Below are positions 1 to 10,431 of a stretch of DNA of 64,000 nucleotides, one piece after another (the stretch's first letter is position 1; the number at the start of each line of letters is the position of its first letter). The DNA is from Alicycliphilus denitrificans K601 (GTDB lineage: Bacteria; Pseudomonadota; Gammaproteobacteria; Burkholderiales; Burkholderiaceae_C). The notes below the pieces were generated by a model. It ran no database searches and was not told where the DNA came from. It was given only the letters and a program-made list of their open reading frames with translations. Both the position numbers and the translations under genes were made by a program. Location: NCBI RefSeq assembly GCF_000204645.1, contig NC_015422.1:930001-994000 (forward strand). The letters are read 5' to 3'.

Positions 1-1
1 A

Positions 2-1078
<1,077 letters not shown>

Positions 1079-1079
1079 T

Positions 1080-1142
1080 GCTATTGTTAAAAGAGCTACT
1101 GGCGCTTGATGGGTAAGCGCTAGAGGCCAATTTCACTCAAAT
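1080..1142 (+). repeat. Two-hairpin dispersed repeat, copy 1
   Basis: Fills the gap between obgE and proB. The second hairpin is clear: GCGCTT (1102-1107) pairs with AAGCGC (1115-1120) across a 7-nt loop and is followed by the conserved tail AGAGGCCAATTT. The first hairpin (GCT...AGC) is weak in this copy. The same layout recurs at 9191, 10356, 40193, 48678 and elsewhere in the window. Confidence 0.8.
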
Positions 1143-2282
1143 ATGGTTTCCAGTGTCTTGCGCGACGCGCGTCGCATCGTTGTCAAAGTGGGGTCCAGCC
1201 TAGTCACCAATGAGGGGCGGGGCCTGGACGAGGTCGCCATCGGGGAGTGGAGCCGGCAGCTCGCGGCCCTGGTGCGCGGCGAGGGCGGCGAGCCGCGCGA
1301 GGTCATCATGGTCTCTAGCGGCGCCATCGCCGAGGGCATGAAGCGGCTGGGCTGGTCCGCCCGCCCCAGCGAGATCCACGAGCTGCAGGCCGCTGCCGCC
1401 GTGGGGCAGATGGGTCTGGCGCAGATGTACGAGACCAAGCTGCGCGAGCAGGCCATGCGCAGCGCGCAGGTGCTGCTCACGCACGCCGACCTGGCCGACC
1501 GCGAGCGCTACCTCAACGCCCGCTCCACTCTGCTGACCCTGCTGCGCCTGGGCGTGGTGCCGGTGATCAACGAAAACGACACCGTGGTCACGGACGAGAT
1601 CAAGTTCGGCGACAACGACACCCTGGGCGCCCTGGTGGCCAACCTGGTGGAGGCGGACGTCCTCGTCATCCTGACCGACCAGAAGGGGCTGTACACGGCC
1701 GACCCGCGCCGCGACCCTGGGGCCCAATTCGTGCACGAGGCGCAGGCGGGAGACCCGGCGCTGGAGGTGATGGCCGGCGGCGCGGGTTCGAGCATCGGCA
1801 AGGGCGGCATGATCACCAAGATCGTGGCGGCGAGGCGGGCGGCGGGCTCGGGCGCATCCACCGTGATCGCCTGGGGGCGCGAGCCCGACGTGCTGCTGCG
1901 CCTGGCGCAGGGCGAACCCATCGGCACGCTGCTCGTTGCGCAGACGCAGAAGAAGCAGGCGCGCAAGCAGTGGATGGTGGACCACCTGCAGCTGCGCGGA
2001 TCGGTGACCGTGGATGCGGGCGCGGCTGCCAAGCTGCGCGATGAAGGCAAGAGCCTACTGCCCATCGGCATGGTCGCGGTCGAGGGGGATTTCGTGCGTG
2101 GCGACGTGATCGCCGTGCGCGACGCTGGCGGCACGGAGATCGCCCGCGGCCTGGCCAATTACGCGAGCGCCGAGGCGCGCCTGCTGTGCCGCAGGCCCTC
2201 GTCCGAATTCGAGCGCCTGCTGGGCTATGCGGCTGAGCCGGAGATGGTGCACCGGGACAACATGGTGGTGTCCGGCAACTGA
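1143..2282 (+). CDS. proB: Glutamate 5-kinase
   Basis: Phosphorylates L-glutamate with ATP, the first step of proline synthesis. The 379 residues contain an amino-acid kinase domain (about 1-260), with the nucleotide and substrate segments VVKVGSS near the N-terminus, VSSGAIAEG (about 57-65) and NENDTV (about 142-147), and then a PUA domain (about 280-365), the usual bacterial ProB architecture. proA is not adjacent. The gene lies downstream of obgE, an arrangement common in betaproteobacteria, and converges on rppH with a 23-bp gap. No oddity was seen in catalytic segments. Confidence 0.97.
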   Translation: MVSSVLRDARRIVVKVGSSLVTNEGRGLDEVAIGEWSRQLAALVRGEGGEPREVIMVSSGAIAEGMKRLGWSARPSEIHELQAAAAVGQMGLAQMYETKLREQAMRSAQVLLTHADLADRERYLNARSTLLTLLRLGVVPVINENDTVVTDEIKFGDNDTLGALVANLVEADVLVILTDQKGLYTADPRRDPGAQFVHEAQAGDPALEVMAGGAGSSIGKGGMITKIVAARRAAGSGASTVIAWGREPDVLLRLAQGEPIGTLLVAQTQKKQARKQWMVDHLQLRGSVTVDAGAAAKLRDEGKSLLPIGMVAVEGDFVRGDVIAVRDAGGTEIARGLANYASAEARLLCRRPSSEFERLLGYAAEPEMVHRDNMVVSGN

Positions 2283-2305
2283 CCCGCGCCTGGCCCCGCC
2301 GCCCG

Positions 2306-2980
2306 CTACTTGCGTGGCGAGCCGTGCGGGGCGTCCGCCAGCGGCGCCGGCATGCCGCCTTGCGGGTCGGGGTCGAAACTGGCCCCGGGCGGCAGCTCCA
2401 TTCCGGGCTTGACCAGCAGGGAGCCGGCGCGCTGCATGGGCGCCTGCCCGCCGCCTTCGGGATCGCGCGCGCGCATGCCGCTGCGCAGGTAGCGGTTGCG
2501 CTGGTCGTAGCGCGGCAGGAAGCGCGCCAGCTCGGTGAGCGCCATTTCGTAGACGCCGCGCTTGAACTCGACCACCACGTCCAGCGGCACCCAGTAGTCG
2601 TTCCAGCGCCAGGCGTCGAACTCGGGGTGGTCGGTGGCGCGCAGGTTCAGGTCCCAGTCGTGGCCCAGCAGTTGCAGCAGGTACCAGATCTGTTTCTGTC
2701 CGCGATAGTGGCCGCGCGCATCGCGGCGGATGTACCGGTCAGGCACCTCGTAGCGCAACCAGTCCCGGGTGCGGGCAATCACACGTACCTGGTTGGGCTG
2801 CAGGCCCACCTCCTCGTGCAGTTCCCGGAACATGGCCTGCTCCGGGTTTTCTCCGCGGTCTATGCCGCCTTGAGGGAACTGCCAGCTGTGGGTGCGTATG
2901 CGCTTGCCCCAGAATACCTGGTTTCTTTGGTTGAGCAGGATGATGCCGACGTTTGGGCGGAAGCCGTCCCGGTCGAGCAT
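2306..2980 (-). CDS. rppH: RNA pyrophosphohydrolase (Nudix)
   Basis: Removes pyrophosphate from 5' triphosphate mRNA ends and so starts RNA decay. The Nudix box spans residues 38-60 and fits the G-x5-E-x7-REUxEExGU rule (GGIDRGE, then RELHEEVGL). The N-terminus [17 protein letters not shown] is typical of RppH. At 224 aa the protein is longer than the E. coli enzyme because of a Pro/Gly-rich C-terminal tail of about 50 residues, common in Burkholderiales. It is divergent from proS, with about 100 bp between the two starts that must hold both promoters. Confidence 0.95.
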   Translation of the reverse strand: MLDRDGFRPNVGIILLNQRNQVFWGKRIRTHSWQFPQGGIDRGENPEQAMFRELHEEVGLQPNQVRVIARTRDWLRYEVPDRYIRRDARGHYRGQKQIWYLLQLLGHDWDLNLRATDHPEFDAWRWNDYWVPLDVVVEFKRGVYEMALTELARFLPRYDQRNRYLRSGMRARDPEGGGQAPMQRAGSLLVKPGMELPPGASFDPDPQGGMPAPLADAPHGSPRK

Positions 2981-3081
2981 AATCTAACCCCGATTCTTTA
3001 AAACTGTGGTCATTATGCACGCTGCCCTGTACGCGGCAAGCGAAGCACCCACAGTTGCCGCGCGCGTCCGATAAAAGTTCG

Positions 3082-4827
3082 ATGAAAGCTTCCCAATTCT
3101 TCATTTCCACCCTGAAAGAGGCTCCGGCCGATGCCGAGGTCGTCAGCCACAAGCTCATGATGCGGGCCGGCCTCATCAAGAAGCTGGGGGCAGGCATCTA
3201 CAGCTACATGCCCATGGGTCTGCGCGTCATCCGCAAGGTGGAGGCGATCGTGCGCGAGGAGATGAACCGCGCGGGCGCCGTGGAATGCACCATGCCCGTG
3301 GTGCAGCCCGCCGAGCTGTGGCAGGAGACGGGGCGCTTCGAGAAGATGGGCCCCGAGCTGCTGCGCATCCAGGACCGCCATGGGCGCGACTTCGTGATCC
3401 AGCCGACGAGCGAGGAAGTGGTCACTGACATCGCGCGCCAGGAGCTGCGCAGCTACAAGCAGCTGCCCAGGAACCTCTACCAGATCCAGACCAAGTTCCG
3501 CGACGAGCGCCGCCCGCGCTTTGGACTGATGCGCGGGCGCGAATTCATCATGAAGGACGCCTACAGTTTCGACCGCGACCAGGCGGGCGCCAAGGCCAGC
3601 TACCAGGCGATGGCCCAGGCCTACCGGCGCATCTTCGACCGCTTCGGCCTGCGTTACCGCGCGGTGGCGGCCGATTCGGGCGCCATCGGCGGCGACCTGA
3701 GCGAGGAGTTCCAGGTGATCGCAGCCACGGGCGAGGACGCCATCGTCTACTGCCCCGCGAGCGATTACGCGGCCAACATGGAAAAGGCCGAGGCCCTGGC
3801 GCCCGCCGGCCCGCGTCCCGCCGCGGCTGCGCCCATGACCAGGACGCCGACGCCGGGCAAGGCCACCTGCGCCGAGGTGGCCGAGCTGCTGGGCGTGCCG
3901 CTCCAGACCACCGTGAAGTCGCTGGTGCTGGCCACCGACGAGACGAACGAGGCCGGCGAGATCGTCAAGAGCCAGGTCTGGCTGCTGCTGCTGCGTGGCG
4001 ACCATGACATGAACGAGATCAAGGTCTCCAAGGTGCCGGGGCTGGACAAGGGCTTCCGCTTCGCCACCGTGACCGAGATCGAGGCGCACTTCGGCGCCAA
4101 GCCCGGCTATCTCGGCCCCATCGGCTTGCGCAAGCCGGTCCAGGTCGTCGCCGACCGCGAGGTAGCGCTGATGGCCGACTGGATCTGTGGCGCCAACGAG
4201 GAAGACTTCCACATCACCGGCGTGAACTGGGGTCGCGACCTGCCCGAGCCCGACGCCGTGGCCGACCTGCGCAACGTGGTCGCGGGCGATCCCTCGCCCG
4301 ACGGCAAGGGGGTGCTGGCCATCGAGCGCGGCATCGAGGTGGGCCACGTGTTCTACCTGAGCACCAAGTATTCCAAGGCCATGAACGCCACCTTCCTGGG
4401 CGAGGACGGCAAGCCGGCCTTCTTCGAGATGGGCTGCTACGGCATCGGTATCACGCGTCTGCCGGCGGCGGCCATCGAGCAGAACCACGACGAGCGCGGC
4501 ATCATCTGGCCCGACGCGATCGCGCCGTTCACCGTGGTGATCTGCCCCATCGGCATGGACCGCAGCGAGGAGGTGAGGGCGGTGGCCGAGAAGCTGCATG
4601 GCGAGCTGCTGGCCAGCGGGATCGATGTGATCCTGGATGACCGCGGGGAGCGCCCGGGCGCCATGTTCGCCGACTGGGAGCTGATCGGCGTGCCGCACCG
4701 CATCACCATCGGCGACAAGGGCCTCAAGGAAGGCCAGGTGGAATACCTGCACCGCCGCGACGCCGGCGCCACCAAGGTGGGTGTGGCGGAGATCCTCGCT
4801 CACGTGAAGGAGCGCGTGGCGGCATGA
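3082..4827 (+). CDS. proS: Prolyl-tRNA synthetase
   Basis: Class II aminoacyl-tRNA synthetase charging tRNA-Pro. The 581-residue product has the bacterial form, with the YbaK-like editing insertion between motifs 2 and 3 (roughly residues 225-405). Motif 2 is visible as [18 protein letters not shown] chose the ATG giving [11 protein letters not shown] because this matches the family N-terminus; an upstream in-frame ATG at 3055 would add nine residues with no family match. The stop overlaps the start of the lytic transglycosylase gene (ATGA), suggesting translational coupling. Confidence 0.97.
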   Translation: MKASQFFISTLKEAPADAEVVSHKLMMRAGLIKKLGAGIYSYMPMGLRVIRKVEAIVREEMNRAGAVECTMPVVQPAELWQETGRFEKMGPELLRIQDRHGRDFVIQPTSEEVVTDIARQELRSYKQLPRNLYQIQTKFRDERRPRFGLMRGREFIMKDAYSFDRDQAGAKASYQAMAQAYRRIFDRFGLRYRAVAADSGAIGGDLSEEFQVIAATGEDAIVYCPASDYAANMEKAEALAPAGPRPAAAAPMTRTPTPGKATCAEVAELLGVPLQTTVKSLVLATDETNEAGEIVKSQVWLLLLRGDHDMNEIKVSKVPGLDKGFRFATVTEIEAHFGAKPGYLGPIGLRKPVQVVADREVALMADWICGANEEDFHITGVNWGRDLPEPDAVADLRNVVAGDPSPDGKGVLAIERGIEVGHVFYLSTKYSKAMNATFLGEDGKPAFFEMGCYGIGITRLPAAAIEQNHDERGIIWPDAIAPFTVVICPIGMDRSEEVRAVAEKLHGELLASGIDVILDDRGERPGAMFADWELIGVPHRITIGDKGLKEGQVEYLHRRDAGATKVGVAEILAHVKERVAA

Positions 4828-5468
4828 CGGCCGGCGTGCGACGCCGCGCATGTCTGGCGGCCCTGGCCGGTGGCCCGGCCGCGTGGCTGGGCCTGCCGGC
4901 CGCGGCGCACGCGGGGGGACAGCTCGAGGAGCCGCTCGTCGATTCCGTGCGCACGGCGCTCAGTTCCGCCGTGGCCGATCTCGCGCCGCCCGAGCCGCTG
5001 TTCGTGACCACCGAGGCGCGGCTCGTCTACCTGCGCTGGCTGGGCGCCATGAGCGACCGCCTGCGCCGCAGCAAGCCGGACTGGGAGGTGCGCCGCGATT
5101 TCCTGCAGACCGTCTGGTACGAGTCCAAGCGCGCGGGGCTCGACGTGTCGCTCGTGCTTGGGCTGATCCAGGTGGAGAGCGCGTTCCGCAAGTTTGCCGT
5201 TTCGCCCGTGGGCGCCCGCGGCTACATGCAGGTGATGCCGTTCTGGTCGCGCACCATCGGCGACGGCGACGCGGGCAAGCTGTTCCACATGCAGACCAAC
5301 CTGCGCTTCGGCTGCGTCATCCTGCGCCACTACCTGGACCGCGAGCGTGGTGACCTGTACATGGCGCTGGGCCGCTACAACGGCAGCCGCGGCAAGGCGC
5401 CCTATCCGAACGCGGTGTTCGCGGCGCAGCGCCGCTGGCTGTTTCAGGACCGTTCCGCTGAGGCCTGA
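4824..5468 (+). CDS. Lytic murein transglycosylase (SLT domain)
   Basis: Probable periplasmic peptidoglycan lytic transglycosylase, cleaving MurNAc-GlcNAc bonds. The 214-residue protein has an N-terminal hydrophobic segment ending in AAAHA (cleavage near residue 30). The SLT signature follows: catalytic Glu118 in IQVESAF, then [13 protein letters not shown] and later ALGRYNGS. It overlaps proS by four bases at its start and the convergent CBS-domain gene by 25 bp at its 3' end. The SLT family assignment is secure; the specific paralogue name is not. Confidence 0.9.
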   Translation: MTAGVRRRACLAALAGGPAAWLGLPAAAHAGGQLEEPLVDSVRTALSSAVADLAPPEPLFVTTEARLVYLRWLGAMSDRLRRSKPDWEVRRDFLQTVWYESKRAGLDVSLVLGLIQVESAFRKFAVSPVGARGYMQVMPFWSRTIGDGDAGKLFHMQTNLRFGCVILRHYLDRERGDLYMALGRYNGSRGKAPYPNAVFAAQRRWLFQDRSAEA

Positions 5469-6778
5469 GCTTCTTCGCCGGCCTGCGCGGCGCGGCCGAG
5501 CCGCGAGACCATGACCTGGTCGATGCGGTAGCTGTCCACGTCCAGCACCTCGAACAGGTAGCCGCCCACGCTCACGCTGTCGGTGCGGCGCGGCACGCGG
5601 CGCAGCATCACCATGAGGAAGCCCGCCAGCGTCTCGTAGTCCCCGGCATGGGGCAGCTCGTCGATGCCGAGCGCGTGCAGCACGTCCTCGATGGGCGTCG
5701 TGCCGTCGATGAGCCAGGAGTTCTCGTCGCGGCGCACGATCTGCTCCTCGTCCGCGGGGCCCACCAGGTCGCCCATCACGGTGCTCATCACGTCGTTCAG
5801 GGTAACCACGCCCACCACCCGGCTGTATTCGTTGACGATGACCGCGAAGTCCTCGTGCACCTGGCGGAAATGCGCGAGCACCTCGGCCAGGGACAGGCGG
5901 TCGGGCACGATGAGCACCTTGCGCACCAGCCCTTCTTCGGCCAGCGAGATCGGCTGGTTCTTGAGCGCGCGCTGGAACAGGTCCTTGGCGTCCACGTAGC
6001 CCACCACGTGGTCGATGTCGCCGTCGCACACGGGGTAGGTGGAAAACGGCTCGGCGGCGATGCGCGCGCGGATCAGCTCGTCGGGGTCGTCGCGCCGGAA
6101 GAAGGCGATGCGCTCGCGCAGCGTCATGGCCGAGGTCACGCTGCGCGAGTCGAGCTCGAACACGTTGGCGATCACCTGCTGCTCCTGCGCCGCCAGCACG
6201 CCGGCGCGCGCGCCGGCCTCCATCATCGCCAGGATGTCGTCGGAGGTGACGCGCTCGTCGCGCTGCACGGGCAGGCCCGACAGGGCCAGCAGCATGTCGG
6301 CCGTGCGGCTGTAGAGCCAGATGACGGGCTTGAACAGCGTCATGCACAGCTGCATGGGCCCGATCACGCGCACCGCGAGCCGCTCGGGATTGGCCATGCC
6401 CAGGCGCTTGGGGCACAGGTCGGCGAACAGGATGAAGAGCGACGTGACCGCCAGGAACGACGCCAGGAAGCCCAGCGCCTGCGCCCGGCCCTCGGGCAAC
6501 CACAGGCCGAAGAGGGCGCCGAAATAGGGGCTCAAAGTGCCCTCGCCCACGATGCCGCCCAGGATGGCGACGGCGTTGAGCCCTACCTGCACGACCGTGA
6601 AGTAGTCGCCCGGCTGCTCCTGCACGTGCAGCACGCGCGCGGCGCGGGCGTCGCCCTCGTCGGCCATCTGGCGCAGGCGCAGGCGCCGCGAGGCCGCCAG
6701 GGAGATCTCCGCCACCGAGAAAAACGCGCTGGCCGCGATCAGCAGGCCAATGATGAAGAGGCTTTCGGTCAGGGTCAT
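5444..6778 (-). CDS. CorC/HlyC-family CBS-domain membrane protein (DUF21)
   Basis: Integral membrane protein with an N-terminal DUF21 transmembrane domain (about residues 1-190, at least three helices), a tandem CBS pair (about 205-330) and a C-terminal CorC_HlyC domain (about 350-430). Family members are linked to Mg2+/Co2+ efflux or resistance (CorC, YfjD, the so-called haemolysins); the substrate here cannot be read from sequence. Its last eight codons overlap the end of the convergent lytic transglycosylase gene. The ATG start sits directly before the first hydrophobic helix. Confidence 0.9.
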   Translation of the reverse strand: MTLTESLFIIGLLIAASAFFSVAEISLAASRRLRLRQMADEGDARAARVLHVQEQPGDYFTVVQVGLNAVAILGGIVGEGTLSPYFGALFGLWLPEGRAQALGFLASFLAVTSLFILFADLCPKRLGMANPERLAVRVIGPMQLCMTLFKPVIWLYSRTADMLLALSGLPVQRDERVTSDDILAMMEAGARAGVLAAQEQQVIANVFELDSRSVTSAMTLRERIAFFRRDDPDELIRARIAAEPFSTYPVCDGDIDHVVGYVDAKDLFQRALKNQPISLAEEGLVRKVLIVPDRLSLAEVLAHFRQVHEDFAVIVNEYSRVVGVVTLNDVMSTVMGDLVGPADEEQIVRRDENSWLIDGTTPIEDVLHALGIDELPHAGDYETLAGFLMVMLRRVPRRTDSVSVGGYLFEVLDVDSYRIDQVMVSRLGRAAQAGEEAQASAERS

Positions 6779-6821
6779 GGGATGGCGCCGAGTGTAGCGG
6801 CGCGCAGCCCCGGCCCTGCGC

Positions 6822-7829
6822 CTATTGCATGAACCCGATGCGCCCCTTGGCGCCAGCCGCGCGCGGCAGGTCGTCCGCCTCGACGGTGGAGCGGCGGGCC
6901 AGCCGCGCGTTGCCGAAGCCGGTCATGAGTGCGCGGCGCATCTCGCGCGGCGGCATCTGCGCCAGCAGGTCGAGCACGGCCGGCTGCGGCTCGGGATCGA
7001 CCAGCCGCCCCCAGTCGTGGCCCGCGCGTATGCCGTGGTACAGGTTCAGCGCGATAGCGCGGGCCTGGCTCGGCGTGGGCGCCTGCACCTGGAACACGTT
7101 CATGCGGTTGAGGATGGGCTCGGGAATGCCGCGCTCGTCGTTGGCCGTGGTGATCCAGATGACCTGGCTCGCGTCGATGGCGACCTCGGCGAATTCGTCG
7201 GTGAAGCTCTGTGCGGTGTCGTGCTCCAGCAGGCCGTAGAGCGCGCCCAGCGGGTCGTACTGCGCGTCGCCCGCGGCCTTGTCGATCTCGTCGACCACGA
7301 TCACGGGGTTGGCGTACTCGCCCTCGACCAGCGCCTCGAACACCTTGCCGGGGCGCGCGCCCTTCCACTGGGACGATGCGCCCGAGAGGAGCCAGCCCGC
7401 CGTCATCGAGCTCATGGGCACGAGGCTCATGCCCGTGCCCAGCAGCTCGGCGAGCTGGCGCGCGAAGTGCGTCTTGCCGATGCCGGGCGGGCCCAGCAGC
7501 AGCATGGGCGTGACCTCCAGCCCGTCGCGGCTGTCCTGCGCCAGGGCGACGTGGCGCTTCACGTCGTCGAGCACATCGGTGAAGTTGGGCAGGTGCTCGT
7601 AGAGCGGCACCATGTCGGGCACGCCCGAGGGCTTGACCTGGAAGCGCTCGGGGCCGCGTTCGAGCATGCGTTCATAGACGACGCGCAGGTTCTCGTATTC
7701 GCGCTGGCTGCCCGCTTCCTGCAGGCGCGCGAGCCTGCGCTCGACGTCGCCGGGGTGGAACACGCTGCGCATCTGCGCCACCGGCAGCGACAGGCCAGAG
7801 GTTTGGGGGACGAGGCTGTGACTGGTCAT
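6822..7829 (-). CDS. AAA ATPase related to the Lon ATPase module, no protease domain
   Basis: Cytoplasmic AAA ATPase of 335 residues. Walker A is GPPGIGKT (113-120), Walker B is VIVVDE (176-181), sensor 1 is ITTAN (226-230), and NRMNVF holds a candidate arginine finger. The core resembles the ATPase part of Lon, but there is no S16 Ser-Lys protease domain and no LAN domain. I start at the ATG giving MTSHSLVPQT. The open frame continues upstream, but that region overlaps grxD and contains the grxD terminator. Single-gene unit downstream of grxD; substrate unknown. Confidence 0.82.
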   Translation of the reverse strand: MTSHSLVPQTSGLSLPVAQMRSVFHPGDVERRLARLQEAGSQREYENLRVVYERMLERGPERFQVKPSGVPDMVPLYEHLPNFTDVLDDVKRHVALAQDSRDGLEVTPMLLLGPPGIGKTHFARQLAELLGTGMSLVPMSSMTAGWLLSGASSQWKGARPGKVFEALVEGEYANPVIVVDEIDKAAGDAQYDPLGALYGLLEHDTAQSFTDEFAEVAIDASQVIWITTANDERGIPEPILNRMNVFQVQAPTPSQARAIALNLYHGIRAGHDWGRLVDPEPQPAVLDLLAQMPPREMRRALMTGFGNARLARRSTVEADDLPRAAGAKGRIGFMQ

Positions 7830-7922
7830 GGCACGTTTCCTGATTCCCAAGCAATACACGCAATGATTCAAGCACGGCGCGCGCCGGCCGTTTGTCGGAA
7901 CAATCCCGCATTCGCCGGGCAG

Positions 7923-7947
7923 AAAAAACCGCTCCGGAGAGCGGTTG
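7923..7947 (-). terminator. Rho-independent terminator of grxD
   Basis: Read on the minus strand, ACCGCTC (7945-7939) pairs with GAGCGGT (7934-7928) around a 4-nt TCCG loop and runs straight into six or more T residues. It lies 23 bases after the grxD stop and before the AAA ATPase start, so it separates the two transcripts. Confidence 0.88.
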
Positions 7948-7969
7948 GTTCCTGCGCGCGGGGAAGGGT

Positions 7970-8302
7970 TCAGCCGGCCTGCTGCTGGGTGCCCAGCACC
8001 TGCTGCAGCTCGCCAGACTCGTACATCTCCATCATGATGTCCGAGCCGCCGATGAATTCGCCCTTCACGTAGAGCTGAGGGATCGTGGGCCAGTTGCTGT
8101 AGTCCTTGATGCCCTGGCGGATCTCGTCGTCCTCCAGCACGTTCACGGCGGCGATGTCCTTGGGATCGACGCCGCAGGCCTTGAGGATCTGGACGGCGCG
8201 GCCCGAGAAGCCGCACATGGGAAAGCTGGCGTTGCCTTTCATGAACAGCAGGATGTCGTTGGATTTGACCAGTTGGTCGATGCGTTGCTGGACGTCGCTC
8301 AT
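7970..8302 (-). CDS. grxD: Monothiol glutaredoxin (CGFS type)
   Basis: Monothiol glutaredoxin that binds and transfers [2Fe-2S] clusters with glutathione. The 110-residue protein carries the CGFS active site at residues 30-33 (FPMCGFSG), followed by the glutathione-binding WPTIPQLYVKGEFIGG segment and GSDIMMEM. Its length is typical of single-domain Grx4. It lies downstream of hemA-prfA-prmC on the same strand, a conserved order in betaproteobacteria, and ends in a strong intrinsic terminator. Confidence 0.97.
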   Translation of the reverse strand: MSDVQQRIDQLVKSNDILLFMKGNASFPMCGFSGRAVQILKACGVDPKDIAAVNVLEDDEIRQGIKDYSNWPTIPQLYVKGEFIGGSDIMMEMYESGELQQVLGTQQQAG

Positions 8303-8358
8303 AGGGTGTGTACTCCTGGAAGAGGGGCCCTGGGGCAGGGCGGTAACTCGGGATTATT

Positions 8359-9204
8359 TCACTGCCGGCCAGCCGCGGGCATTGACCCGCCTGTGCATCG
8401 GGCTATGCCGGCCAGGTCGTCGCGGCTCTGGACCCGGGCCAGGCCCGCGGCGCGCAGCAGCGCCTGAACGGCGCCGGCCTGGTCCCAGCCGTGCTCCAGC
8501 AGCAGCCAGCCGCCGGGCGCGAGCAGCGCGGGCGCCTGGGCGGCGATGGCGCGGATGTCGTCCAGCCCGTCGGCGCCGCTGGCCAGGGCCGAGAGGGGTT
8601 CGTGCGCGAGCGCGGCCAGGTGCGGGTCCTGCGCGGGGATGTAGGGCGGGTTGCTCACGATGGCGTCGAACGGCCCGGCGATGCCCGCGAGCCAGTCGGC
8701 CTGCACGAACCGCACGGGCAGGCCCAGCCGCTCGGCGTTGGCGCGGGCCACGGCCAGGGCGCCGGCGCTGGCGTCCACGGCCAGCACCCGGGCGTCGGGG
8801 CGCGCGTGCTGCAGCGCCAGGGCGATGGCGCCGCTGCCGGTGCCCAGGTCGGCCACGCGCGGGGCGGGCAGGGGGGCGAGCAGCTCCAGCGCCCAGTCCA
8901 CGAGGATCTCGGTGTCGGGGCGCGGGTCGAGCACGCGGGCGTCCACCCGCAGGGGCAGGCCGTAGAACTCCTTGCTGCCCGTGAGGTAGGCCACGGGTTC
9001 GCCAGCCGCGCGGCGCGCGCACAGCGCCTGGTAGCGGGCCAGGGCGGGCGCGTCCAGCGGGTCGGTGTCGTGCGCGAGCAGCCAGGCGCGGTCGCCGGTG
9101 GGGCGGCCCAGCGCGTGCAGCAGCAGCATCTGCGCGTCGATGCGCGCCAGGCCCCGGGCCTGCGCCCGTGCGAGCGCCTGGGCGATGGTTGCTATTCCAT
9201 CCAT
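8359..9204 (-). CDS. prmC: Release factor glutamine methyltransferase
   Basis: Methylates the glutamine of the GGQ motif of RF1/RF2 using S-adenosylmethionine. The 281-residue protein has a helical N-terminal domain and a Rossmann methyltransferase domain with DLGTGSGAIALAL (about 119-131) and the catalytic NPPY motif (185-188). The chosen ATG gives MDGIATIAQALARAQARG. This start codon lies inside copy 2 of the two-hairpin repeat. The open frame extends further upstream only through that repeat and prfA. Its substrate RF1 is encoded just upstream, so enzyme and target share an operon. Confidence 0.95.
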   Translation of the reverse strand: MDGIATIAQALARAQARGLARIDAQMLLLHALGRPTGDRAWLLAHDTDPLDAPALARYQALCARRAAGEPVAYLTGSKEFYGLPLRVDARVLDPRPDTEILVDWALELLAPLPAPRVADLGTGSGAIALALQHARPDARVLAVDASAGALAVARANAERLGLPVRFVQADWLAGIAGPFDAIVSNPPYIPAQDPHLAALAHEPLSALASGADGLDDIRAIAAQAPALLAPGGWLLLEHGWDQAGAVQALLRAAGLARVQSRDDLAGIARCTGGSMPAAGRQ

Positions 9205-9252
9205 AGCTGTTTGCGCTTGTCTGGCGGGCGCTGGAGGCCGATTTTGCTCAAA
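9191..9252 (+). repeat. Two-hairpin dispersed repeat, copy 2
   Basis: Hairpin 1: GCTAT (9191-9195) pairs with ATAGC (9203-9207), 7-nt loop. Hairpin 2 is GCGC...GCGC with a wider loop, followed by the tail GGAGGCCGATTTTG. It fills the prfA-prmC junction in the orientation opposite to the operon. It contains the prmC start codon (9202-9204) and the prfA stop codon (9248-9250). Confidence 0.85.
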
Positions 9253-10330
9253 CCGCGGTTTCGAGCTCGGCCAGCAGCTCGGCCTCGCGCGCGTGCTGCA
9301 GGGCCTGCAGCACTTCGCCCAGGTCGCCTTCCATGACGGCCAGCAGCTTGTAGAGCGTGAGGTTGATGCGGTGGTCGGTGAGCCGGCCCTGCGGGAAGTT
9401 GTAGGTGCGGATGCGGTCGCTGCGGTCGCCGCTGCCGATGAGCCCCTTGCGCAGCGCCGCCTCCTTGGCGGCGCGCTCGCTGCGCTCCTTTTCCTGGATG
9501 CGCGCCTGCAGCACCTGCAGGGCCTTGGCCTTGTTGGCGTGCTGGCTGCGCCCGTCCTGGCATTCGGCGACGATGCCGGTGGGGAGGTGCACCACGCGCA
9601 CGGCGGAGTCGGTCTTGTTGATGTGCTGGCCGCCCGCGCCGCTGGCGCGGAAGGTGTCGATGCGCAGGTCGGCGGGGTTGAGTGTGATGGCCTGGGCCTC
9701 GTCGGGCTCGGGCATGACGGCCACGGTGCAGGCACTGGTGTGGATGCGGCCCTGCGTCTCGGTGGCGGGCACGCGCTGCACGCGGTGGCCGCCGGACTCG
9801 AAGCGCAGGCGGCCATAGGCGTGGTCGCCCTCGATGCGCAGCACCACTTCCTTGTAGCCGCCGAGCTCGCTCTCGTTGGCGCTCATGACCTCCACCTTCC
9901 AGCCCTGCGTGGCGGCGTAGCGCGTGTACATGCGCGCGAGGTCGCCCGCGAACAGGGCCGATTCGTCGCCGCCCGTGCCGGCGCGGATCTCGACGAAGGC
10001 GTTGCGCTCGTCGTCCGGGTCCTTGGGCAGCAGCATGCGCTGCAGCTCGTCCTCCAGCTGCGCGAGCTCGGCCTCGGCGGCGGCGATCTCCTCCTGCGCC
10101 ATCTCGGCCATGTCGGGGTCTTCGAGCATTTCGCGCGCGCCCTCCAGGTCGGCCTCGCGCTGGCGGTAGCGCGCGTAGCGGCCTGCCACGGCGGTCACGT
10201 CGGCGTGCTCGCGCGAGATGGCGCGGTACTGCTGCATATCGGCCATGATGTCCTCGCGCGAGAGCAGGAAGTCGAGTTCCGAGAGGCGCTGGGCGTAGCG
10301 TTCCAACTGGCTGCGGAGAAAGGGTTTCAT
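9248..10330 (-). CDS. prfA: Peptide chain release factor 1
   Basis: Recognises UAA and UAG stop codons and triggers peptide release. The 360-residue product has the GGQ motif at 233-235 and the codon-recognition tripeptide PAT at 188-190, the RF1 (not RF2) form. The ATG giving [16 protein letters not shown] is the family start; the much longer open frame upstream is antisense or out-of-frame material across hemA. It is second in hemA-prfA-prmC. Repeat copies flank it on both sides, so neither junction in this operon is tight. Confidence 0.98.
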   Translation of the reverse strand: MKPFLRSQLERYAQRLSELDFLLSREDIMADMQQYRAISREHADVTAVAGRYARYRQREADLEGAREMLEDPDMAEMAQEEIAAAEAELAQLEDELQRMLLPKDPDDERNAFVEIRAGTGGDESALFAGDLARMYTRYAATQGWKVEVMSANESELGGYKEVVLRIEGDHAYGRLRFESGGHRVQRVPATETQGRIHTSACTVAVMPEPDEAQAITLNPADLRIDTFRASGAGGQHINKTDSAVRVVHLPTGIVAECQDGRSQHANKAKALQVLQARIQEKERSERAAKEAALRKGLIGSGDRSDRIRTYNFPQGRLTDHRINLTLYKLLAVMEGDLGEVLQALQHAREAELLAELETAV

Positions 10331-10355
10331 GGGGTTGGGGGATGAAATGGGTTTT

Positions 10356-10418
10356 GCTACCATTTTGGTAGCTGCTAGCGCTTGTCTGGAAAGCGCTGGG
10401 GGCCGATTGGGCTGATAG
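10356..10418 (+). repeat. Two-hairpin dispersed repeat, copy 3 (best-formed copy)
   Basis: Both hairpins are perfect. Hairpin 1: GCTACCA (10356-10362) with TGGTAGC (10366-10372), 3-nt loop. Hairpin 2: AGCGCTT (10377-10383) with AAGCGCT (10391-10397), 7-nt loop, then GGGGGCCGATT. It lies between hemA and prfA, pointing against the operon. The extended first stem, compared with GCTAT/ATAGC in copies 2 and 9, keeps pairing through paired changes. Confidence 0.9.
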
Positions 10419-10431
10419 GACGCGGGCGCCG

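Noticed and set aside
3013..4851. 612-codon minus-strand open frame over proS
   Set aside because: Antisense to a well-conserved prolyl-tRNA synthetase; composition is artefactual.
7830..8216. 129-codon N-terminal extension of the AAA ATPase
   Set aside because: It is antisense-free but overlaps grxD out of frame and crosses the grxD terminator; no conserved features.
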